DNA from: JBECKR01 sp040235415
GTDB taxonomy: Bacteria > Acidobacteriota > Polarisedimenticolia > Polarisedimenticolales > Polarisedimenticolaceae
Assembly (NCBI GenBank): GCA_040235415.1
Contig: JBECKR010000238.1
Location: 1 to 5,306, forward strand
DNA: 5,306 nucleotides
Reading direction: 5' to 3'
In this document: positions 1 through 5,306 of the stretch, one piece after another
How positions within the stretch are numbered: the stretch's first letter is position 1
Layout: each line of letters begins with the position of its first letter
Program-made: the position numbers and the translations under genes
Notes under the pieces: generated by a model
What the model saw: the letters and a program-made list of their open reading frames with translations, nothing else
Databases searched by the model: none
Told to the model about the DNA's origin: nothing

Positions 1-12
1 GTACGGCGCTGA

Positions 13-3000
13 TCAGGCCCCGGCCGGCTCCTCGGCGCGTCTTCCGAGGAACGGCACGACGCGGCCGATCCAACGCGCGAACTGGTCGAGGTAGGTGTAG
101 ACCACCGGCGTCACGAACAGCGTCAGCATCTGGCTGAACAGCAGCCCGCCGACGACCGCGAGGCCGAGCGGCCGGCGGGACTCGGCGCCCGCGCCGATCC
201 CGAGCGCGATCGGCAGCGTCCCGAACAGCGCCGACATCGTCGTCATCATGATCGGCCGGAACCGCACGACGCACGCCTCGTAGATCGCGTCCAGCGAAGT
301 CGCGTTCTCCCGGCGCTGCCGCTCGATCGCGAAGTCGATCATGATGATGCCGTTCTTCTTGACGAGGCCGACCAGCATGATGACGCCGACGAAGGCGTAG
401 ATGTTGAGCTGCTCGCCGAACAGCAGCAGCGTCGCGATCGCGCCGAAACCCGCGAACGGGAGCGCCGAGAGGATCGTGATCGGATGGATGAAGCTCTCGT
501 ACAGGATCCCGAGCACGATGTAGATCACGAGGATCGACACCAGCAGCAGGAGGCCGAGGCCGGTGAGCGAGGACTGAAACGCCTGCGCCGTGCCCTGGAA
601 GCTCGTCGTGATCGACGCCGGAAGGACGTCGCGAGCCGCCCGGTCGACCGCGCCGACGGCGTCGCCGAGCGCGTATCCCCCCGCGATGTTGAAGGACAGC
701 GTCACCGACGCGAGCTGTCCGGAGTGGTTCACGGACAGCGGCCCGAGATCGCGCGTCAGGTTCGCGAGGGTGTCGAGCGGCACGAGATCGCCGCTCGACG
801 AGCGGACGTACAGGAGATCGAGCGCCGAGGGATCGCGCTGGTACCGCGGCTCGAGCTCCAGGATCACCTGGTAGGTGTTGTTCGGGGCGTAGATCGTCGA
901 GACCTGCCGCGACCCGTAGGCGCTGAACAGCGCGTTCTCGATCTGCTCTGCGGACACGCCCATGCTCGAGGCGCGGTCGCGGTCGATCGCGACCTCGACC
1001 TGGGGGTTGCTGAGCTGCAGGTCGGAGCTCACGTCCTGGAGCTGGGGCAGCTCCTTGAGCCGGGCCAGGAGCTTCGACGACGCGGCGTAGAGCGTGTCCG
1101 TGTCGGGGCTCTGGAGCGTGAACTGGTACTGGCTCTTGGTGAGCTGTCCTCCGATCCGGATCGGCGGGGGCACCTGCGGGTAGACGCGGATCCCGACGAT
1201 GCCCGCGAGCTTCGGCCGGAGCTCGGCGATGACCTGGTCGACCGGCGGTCGCTCGTCGCGCGGCTTCAGGCGGATGAACAGGATGCCGGCGTTGGCGCCG
1301 CCGGGCCCGCCGCGCGTGCCCGCGGTCGAGAAGAACCGGTCGACGTACGGGTCGTTCGCGACGACCTCGTTGACCGCGAACTGGTGCTTCCGCATCGCGT
1401 CCCACGAGATGCCCTCGGCGGCTTCGGTGAAGGCGAAGATCTGGCCGGTGTCCTCGCTCGGGAGGAACCCCTTCGGGATGACGACGAACAGCCACACCGT
1501 CGCGACCTGCACGACCGCCGTGATCGCGAGGATCGTCAGGCGGTGCCGCAGCGACCACTTCAGCCCGGCCTCGTAGACCCGGAGCGCCCACTGGAACGCC
1601 CGCTCCGACGCGCGATACAGCGCGCCGTGGCGGACCTCGCCGGGAGCGCGCAGGAAGCGGCTGCACAGCATCGGAGTGAGGGTGAGCGACACGAAGCCCG
1701 AGATCAGGACCGCGACGCCGATCGTCACCGCGAACTCGTTGAACAGCCGTCCGATGATCCCGCCCATGAACATGATCGGCAGGAACACCGCGGCGAGGGA
1801 GATCGTCATCGAGAGGATCGTGAAGCTGATCTCCTGCGAGCCGTCGATCGCCGCCCGGAACGGCGCCTTCCCCATCTCCATGTGCCGGACGATGTTCTCG
1901 AGCATGACGATGGCGTCGTCGACGACGAAACCGACCGACAGCGTCAGCGCCATGAGCGAGAGGTTGTCGAGGCTGAATCCGAGCAGGTACATCGCCGCGA
2001 ACGTCCCGACGAGCGACATCGGGAGCGCGAGGCCGGGGATGATCGTCGCGGGGAGGTTCCGCAGGAACAGGAAGATGACGAGCACCACGAGGACGAGCGC
2101 GAGCCCGAGCGTGAACTGCACGTCGTTGACCGACTCCTGGATCGACTCCGAGCGGTCGAACAGCACCTCGAGCCGGACCGAGGCGGGCACCTGCTTCTCG
2201 AACGTCGGGAGGAGCTCGCGGACCGCTCCCGCGACCGCGACGGTGTTCGTGCCGGGCTGGCGCTGGATCGCGAGCACGAGCGAGCGCTGCGTCTTGAACC
2301 AAGCCGCGGTTTTGTCGTTCTCGACGCTGTCGAGGACCCGGCCGACCTCGTCGAGCCGCACCGGGCGGCCCTGGCGGTACGCCACGATCAGGGGGCGATA
2401 CTGGTCCGCGGCGGTCAGCTGCCCCGAGGTCTCGATCGTGAACGCGGTGTGGGGGCCGTACAGCGTCCCGGTCGGGAGGTTGACGTTGCCCGAGCCGATC
2501 GCGCCGGCGACCTCGTCGAGGCCGATGCCGCGGGTCGCGAGCTCGCTCGGGTCAACCTGGATCCGGACGGCGTACTTCTGCGAGCCGTAGACCAGGACCT
2601 GCGCGACCCCGCTGACCGTCGAGATGCGCTGCGCCAGGACGGTCTCGCCGTACTCGTCGAGCTCGTACAGCGGCAGGCTCGGCGACGTCAGCGCGATGTA
2701 CAGGATCGGCTGGTCGGCGGGGTTGACCTTGCGGTACGACGGCGGCGTCGGCATGTCGGTGGGAAGCAGCCGGTTGGCGCGCGCGATCGCGGCCTGGACG
2801 TCCTGCGCCGCGGCGTCGAGGTTGCGGCTCAAGTTGAACTGCAGCGTGATCTGGGTGCTGCCCTGGGAGCTCGACGACGTCATCGAGTCGAGCCCGGCGA
2901 TCGTCGAGAACTCGCGCTCGAGCGGCGTGGCGACCGAAGCCGCCATGGTCTCGGGGCTCGCGCCCGGGAGCGTCGCCGAGACCTGCAGCGTCGGGAAGTC

Positions 3001-3120
3001 GACGTTCGGAAGGTCGCTCACGGGGAGCAGGCGGTACGCCATCGCCCCGAACACCAGGATCGCGGCCATGACGAGCGTGGTCGCGACCGGGCGTCGGATG
3101 AAGGGGCCGGAGAGGTTCAC
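13..3120 (-). CDS. RND multidrug efflux permease, HAE-1 family, MdtB/MdtC-like
   Basis: Inner-membrane proton/substrate antiporter, the energised part of a tripartite efflux pump. The 1035 residues match the family's usual length, with no frameshift or internal stop. Its layout is the duplicated RND fold: TM1 about 12-30, a large periplasmic loop to about 335, TM2-TM6 about 336-485, TM7 about 530-548, a second periplasmic loop to about 850, and TM8-TM12 about 853-1010. The proton-relay residues are present: D401 and D402 in GFVVDDAIVMLENI (TM4), K922 in VKKNGIIMIDFA (TM10), and R953 and T960 in RFRPIMMTT (TM11). VDDA in TM4 indicates HAE-1 drug pumps rather than heavy-metal RND pumps. Recalled resemblance to MdtB/MdtC is strong at KVNPADQP, FLFLRNLPATIIPG, GRLFNEFAVT, GILYESFIHP and ESRRPLG. 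The GTG start at 3120 follows GGAG by 6 bases and overlaps the adaptor stop by 4 bases. The family is certain; the substrate is unknown. It could form a homotrimer, or a heterotrimer if a second permease gene follows beyond the left edge. Confidence 0.97.
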   Translation of the reverse strand: MNLSGPFIRRPVATTLVMAAILVFGAMAYRLLPVSDLPNVDFPTLQVSATLPGASPETMAASVATPLEREFSTIAGLDSMTSSSSQGSTQITLQFNLSRNLDAAAQDVQAAIARANRLLPTDMPTPPSYRKVNPADQPILYIALTSPSLPLYELDEYGETVLAQRISTVSGVAQVLVYGSQKYAVRIQVDPSELATRGIGLDEVAGAIGSGNVNLPTGTLYGPHTAFTIETSGQLTAADQYRPLIVAYRQGRPVRLDEVGRVLDSVENDKTAAWFKTQRSLVLAIQRQPGTNTVAVAGAVRELLPTFEKQVPASVRLEVLFDRSESIQESVNDVQFTLGLALVLVVLVIFLFLRNLPATIIPGLALPMSLVGTFAAMYLLGFSLDNLSLMALTLSVGFVVDDAIVMLENIVRHMEMGKAPFRAAIDGSQEISFTILSMTISLAAVFLPIMFMGGIIGRLFNEFAVTIGVAVLISGFVSLTLTPMLCSRFLRAPGEVRHGALYRASERAFQWALRVYEAGLKWSLRHRLTILAITAVVQVATVWLFVVIPKGFLPSEDTGQIFAFTEAAEGISWDAMRKHQFAVNEVVANDPYVDRFFSTAGTRGGPGGANAGILFIRLKPRDERPPVDQVIAELRPKLAGIVGIRVYPQVPPPIRIGGQLTKSQYQFTLQSPDTDTLYAASSKLLARLKELPQLQDVSSDLQLSNPQVEVAIDRDRASSMGVSAEQIENALFSAYGSRQVSTIYAPNNTYQVILELEPRYQRDPSALDLLYVRSSSGDLVPLDTLANLTRDLGPLSVNHSGQLASVTLSFNIAGGYALGDAVGAVDRAARDVLPASITTSFQGTAQAFQSSLTGLGLLLLVSILVIYIVLGILYESFIHPITILSALPFAGFGAIATLLLFGEQLNIYAFVGVIMLVGLVKKNGIIMIDFAIERQRRENATSLDAIYEACVVRFRPIMMTTMSALFGTLPIALGIGAGAESRRPLGLAVVGGLLFSQMLTLFVTPVVYTYLDQFARWIGRVVPFLGRRAEEPAGA

Positions 3121-4229
3121 GTCGCGCTCCGGATCTCGACCTTGGCCCCGGGCGTGAGCCGGAGCTGGCCGTCGGTCACGACGGTCTCGCCGCTCGCGAC
3201 CCCGCGGGTCACGACCGTGAGCGAGTCGACCTCGCGGCCGGTGTCGACCGGCCGGAGCTCGACGGTCCGATCCTCCTTGACGACGTAGACGAAGCTCCCT
3301 TCCTGACCGCGCTGCACCGCCGCGGACGGTACGACGACGGCGCCGGTCTCGTGGCCGAGCGTCAGCACGACGTCGACGAACTGGCCCGGCCACAGCCGCT
3401 CGTCGGCGTTCTTGAAGGTCGCCTTGAGCGCGATCGTCCCGGTCGCGGGATCGACGGTGTTGTCGACGAACGTCAGGCCGCCCTCGGAGGCGGGCTCGCC
3501 TTCGGGGCCGTCCGCGGGCCGGGCGGCGACCGCGAGCGACGCCCCGGCCGCGCGGGCGCGGATGCTCGAGAGGTGCCGCTCGGGCACCGCGAACGACACC
3601 AGGATCGGGCGCGTCTGCAGCAGCACCGCCATCGGGACGTCGTTCGCCTTCACGACGTTGCCGGTGTGCACGAGAACGTCGCCGGCGCGCCCGGCGATCG
3701 GGGAGCTGATCGTGCAGTACTGCAGCTGCAGCCGCGCGTTCTCGACCGCGGCCTCGTCCGCCTTGACCGACGCCTCGAGCGCGTCGGCGTTCGCGGCGAT
3801 CGCGTCGTACTGCTCCTTCGTGACGTAGTCCTTCGCGACGAGATCCTCGTAGCGCGCGACGTCCTGGCGCGCGTTGCGCGCGAGCGCGCGATCCCGCGCG
3901 AGCTGCGCCTCGGCCGCGTCGAGCGCGGCGCGGAACGGGCGCGCGTCGATCTCGAACAGCACGTCCCCGGGCTTGACCCACTGGCCGCGCCGGAGCCCGA
4001 CCCGCAGGAGCACCCCGCCGACCTGGGAGCGGACCTCGACCGAGGAGTACGCCTCGACCGTCCCGATCGCACGGATCTGGATCGGGATGTCGCGGGTCTC
4101 GGCCTTGCCGACGTCGACCGGGGCGGGGAGCGACGGGGGCGGTCCGGACGGTCCCGCGCCCGAGCATCCCGCCGTCAGGGCGAGAGCGGCGAGGACGCCG
4201 GCCGGGACGAACGATCTGCCGTGACGCAT
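3117..4229 (-). CDS. RND efflux periplasmic adaptor (membrane fusion protein), lipoprotein, MdtA/AcrA-like
   Basis: Periplasmic adaptor linking the RND permease to the outer-membrane channel. The 370 residues are typical of the family. Residues 1-21 form a lipoprotein signal peptide ending in a lipobox, LTAGC, with the lipidated cysteine at C22. A Pro/Ser/Gly linker runs from about 23 to 36. The first half of the lipoyl domain is about 60-95 (GGVLLRVGLRRGQWVKPGD, then LFEID). An Ala/Arg/Glu-rich alpha-helical hairpin follows at about 96-170. The second lipoyl half is about 171-198 (YCTISSPIAGRAGDV). The beta-barrel domain is about 205-295 (VDPATGTIALKATF, LWPGQFVDV), and the membrane-proximal domain runs to the end (VVVPSAAVQRGQEGSFVYVV). 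The hairpin turn carries R126, L130 and T137, matching the channel-docking R-L-S motif with Thr for Ser. I chose the ATG at 4229 because GGAG lies 8 bases upstream. A GTG at 4238 would add MNR but overlaps that GGAG. The start is the only real uncertainty. Confidence 0.95.
   Translation of the reverse strand: MRHGRSFVPAGVLAALALTAGCSGAGPSGPPPSLPAPVDVGKAETRDIPIQIRAIGTVEAYSSVEVRSQVGGVLLRVGLRRGQWVKPGDVLFEIDARPFRAALDAAEAQLARDRALARNARQDVARYEDLVAKDYVTKEQYDAIAANADALEASVKADEAAVENARLQLQYCTISSPIAGRAGDVLVHTGNVVKANDVPMAVLLQTRPILVSFAVPERHLSSIRARAAGASLAVAARPADGPEGEPASEGGLTFVDNTVDPATGTIALKATFKNADERLWPGQFVDVVLTLGHETGAVVVPSAAVQRGQEGSFVYVVKEDRTVELRPVDTGREVDSLTVVTRGVASGETVVTDGQLRLTPGAKVEIRSAT
3127..3130 (-). promoter_or_regulatory. 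Ribosome-binding site of the permease gene (GGAG)
   Basis: On the minus strand the sequence reads GGAG, CGCGAC, GTG, so the spacing is 6 bases. It is embedded in the last codons of the adaptor (Arg-Ser-Ala-Thr). It supports the GTG at 3120 as the permease start; the protein then begins MNLSGPFIRRPVAT, the expected short cytoplasmic leader before TM1. Confidence 0.7.
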
Positions 4230-4234
4230 GCGGT

Positions 4235-5306
4235 TCACTCCGGGTTCCCGGCCGCGGCCGGGGTGGGGCCGAGCGTGCCGGTCGCGTGGGCGAGGCGCGC
4301 GAGGGCGACGAACCAGGCCGACCGAGCCGAGATCTCCTGCGCGCGGGCGGACGCCAGCGTGGCCTGGGCGGTGAGGAGGTCGAGGATGCTGCCGACCCCC
4401 TCCTTGTAGCGGCCGAGCGCGACGCGCTCGGATTGCTCCGCGCTGTCGAGGAGGTCCCGGACCGTCGAGACCCGTCGCGCGGCGGTCTTGACGTCCTGGT
4501 AGCTCTGCCACACGTCGAGCACGACCGATTGCTCGGCGGTCGCGGCGCGGGCGCGTGCCGCCTCGGCGTCCTGCCGCGCCTTGCGAAGCGCGTACTCGCG
4601 GCGGAAGCCGTCGAACAGCGGATAGCGCAGCAGCAGCGCCACGGACCAATTGTCGCTGTACGGATCGCCCGGTGAAGAACCGTAGTACACGCGATCGACG
4701 GCGCCGCTGAGGTCGACCGTCGGGAAGCGATCGGCGCTCGCCGCATCGACGTCGCTCTCGGCCTCGAGCGCCTTGGACCGCGCCGCGAGGAGGTCCGGGC
4801 GGCGCGCGAGGGCGTCCGCGATCAGGGCGTCGACCTCGCGGTCGACCTCCTCCACCGGCGAGGCCGACGGAAGCTCGCCGACGTCGAGCGAGGTGTTCGC
4901 GGGAAGACCGAGGGCCGTGGCGAGCGCGCCGAGCAGGGTCTTGATCTGGCCGTCGGCCTCGACCTCGGCGAGCTTCGCCGCCGACAGCGCGGTCTTGGCC
5001 TGCAGGACGTCCGCGATCGTGGCGACGCCCGCTTCGTGGCGGTCGTTCGCCGCCTGCAGGTTCGCTTCGGCCTCCTTGACGCTCGCCGCGGCGGCCTCCG
5101 ACTGCGCCTTGGCGTCGAGGTACTGGTAGTACGCCTGCTGGACCGCGAGCACGACGTCCTGGATCGCCTGGTTGTGCGTCCAGCCGGCCGTGGCCAGCGC
5201 GCGCCGGGTCTGCTCCACCGCGGCGCGCGTCGAGCCGAAGTCGTAGACGCGCCAGATCAGCTCCAGCCCGGGCCCGTAGGTCGTCTGCTGGAACTTGAAC
5301 TGTCCG
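4235..5306 (-). CDS. TolC-family outer-membrane efflux channel, 5' end missing
   Basis: Outer-membrane factor forming the exit duct of the pump. The frame is open to the right edge, giving 356 visible residues; the signal peptide and true start lie outside the window. The GTG at 5218 is an internal valine, because the frame continues upstream with YGPGLELIWRVYDFGSTR, a typical channel beta-strand/linker motif. The two-fold internal repeat of the outer-membrane efflux protein family is clear. Visible residues 14-134 (WRVYDFG, RHEAGVATIADVLQAKTAL, ATALGL) parallel 222-343 (LRYPLFDGFRRE, RYKEGVGSILDLLTAQATL, ARLAHATG). Between them, ALARRPDLLAARSKALEAE with FPTVDLSGA marks the start of the second repeat. 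The remainder is long Ala/Glu/Gln-rich helix, expected for the periplasmic barrel. It is the first of the three genes seen and ends 5 bases before the adaptor ATG. The family is firm; similarity to a particular named channel cannot be judged. Confidence 0.95.
   Translation of the reverse strand, partial: GQFKFQQTTYGPGLELIWRVYDFGSTRAAVEQTRRALATAGWTHNQAIQDVVLAVQQAYYQYLDAKAQSEAAAASVKEAEANLQAANDRHEAGVATIADVLQAKTALSAAKLAEVEADGQIKTLLGALATALGLPANTSLDVGELPSASPVEEVDREVDALIADALARRPDLLAARSKALEAESDVDAASADRFPTVDLSGAVDRVYYGSSPGDPYSDNWSVALLLRYPLFDGFRREYALRKARQDAEAARARAATAEQSVVLDVWQSYQDVKTAARRVSTVRDLLDSAEQSERVALGRYKEGVGSILDLLTAQATLASARAQEISARSAWFVALARLAHATGTLGPTPAAAGNPE
4238..4241 (-). promoter_or_regulatory. 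Ribosome-binding site of the adaptor gene (GGAG)
   Basis: On the minus strand the sequence reads GGAG, then TGAACCGC, then ATG, so the spacing is 8 bases. The site lies within the last codons of the channel gene (its GAG and stop TGA). This placement favours ATG at 4229 over the overlapping GTG at 4238, whose first base is the last G of this motif. Confidence 0.7.
4247..4262. repeat. Perfect 16-base GC palindrome at the channel/adaptor junction
   Basis: The sequence CCCGGCCGCGGCCGGG is its own reverse complement. It lies in the codons for the Ala-rich end of the channel protein (PAAAG). In the transcript it could fold as a 6-pair all-GC stem with a CGCG loop, ending 5 bases before the GGAG of the adaptor. 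An overlapping inverted repeat at 4240-4251 (CCGGG, two bases, CCCGG) includes the first two bases of that GGAG. It may tune adaptor translation, but GC-rich Ala/Gly/Pro codons can also produce such palindromes by chance. Confidence 0.5.

Noticed and set aside
1..12. Possible terminator or next gene after the permease stop.
   Set aside because: Only 12 bases remain, with no start codon, stem or T-run on the coding strand. Nothing can be said.
430..443. A GCGATCGC octamer, like the cyanobacterial HIP1 repeat, and many other CGATCG-like words.
   Set aside because: The words fall out of neighbouring ATC, GAC, GCG and CGC codons. I noticed only this full octamer and it is not spread as a regular repeat, so there is no HIP1-type pattern.
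484..3288. A very long open frame on the plus strand, antisense to the permease and adaptor end (934 codons).
   Set aside because: Its translation is dominated by Arg, Asp, Glu and Val runs with no recognisable domain, and it mirrors the codon bias of the strongly conserved permease on the other strand. This is a typical GC-rich shadow frame.
3851..3900. A dense run of GCGCGC repeats that could be taken for a simple repeat or a Z-DNA tract.
   Set aside because: It encodes the Ala/Arg-rich helix of the adaptor hairpin (RALARNARQDVAR) using the preferred GCG and CGC codons, so coding explains it.
3351..4409. Plus-strand open frame of 352 codons opposite the adaptor.
   Set aside because: It is Arg/Asp/Val-rich with no domain, and it lies opposite a well-supported gene. 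It is a shadow frame.
3121..4746. The permease frame stays open upstream into the adaptor and channel genes, which might suggest a giant 1577-residue fusion protein.
   Set aside because: The extension is Arg/Pro/Ala low-complexity sequence in a different frame from the adaptor and channel, both of which have clear domains. The permease starts at the GTG at 3120 with its own ribosome-binding site.

Overview
The window is a compact piece of one operon on the minus strand, read from right to left. It encodes a tripartite RND (resistance-nodulation-division) efflux pump of a Gram-negative (diderm) bacterium. Three genes fill it almost completely: a TolC-type outer-membrane channel whose 5' end is cut off by the right edge (4235-5306), a lipoprotein periplasmic adaptor (3117-4229), and a full-length inner-membrane RND permease of the MdtB/MdtC-like HAE-1 type (13-3120). 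No RNA gene, mobile element, CRISPR array or terminator is visible.

The DNA is very GC-rich, and codons strongly prefer G or C in the third position (ATC, GAC, GCG, CGC, CTC). This gives long spurious open frames on both strands. The composition and the gene order channel-adaptor-permease fit high-GC diderm phyla such as Acidobacteriota, Myxococcota, Rokubacteria-like lineages or Pseudomonadota. The sequence alone does not settle which. Composition looks even across the three genes, with no sign of recent insertion.

The genes are tightly packed. The channel stop lies 5 bases before the preferred adaptor ATG, and a GTG overlapping that stop is an alternative start. The adaptor stop overlaps the permease GTG start in a GTGA. 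Each downstream gene has a GGAG ribosome-binding site inside the preceding coding sequence, so translation is probably coupled. A perfect 16-base GC palindrome sits just upstream of the adaptor ribosome-binding site and is the only non-coding-type signal that stood out.

Functionally, the permease would use the proton gradient to take substrates from the periplasm or outer leaflet of the inner membrane. The adaptor would bridge it to the channel, which vents substrates outside the cell. The substrate cannot be read from the sequence; the family mainly exports drugs, detergents, bile salts and similar amphiphiles. The operon promoter and any regulator lie outside the window. I found no evidence of a new biological system: this is a well-conserved efflux locus with a few details worth checking.
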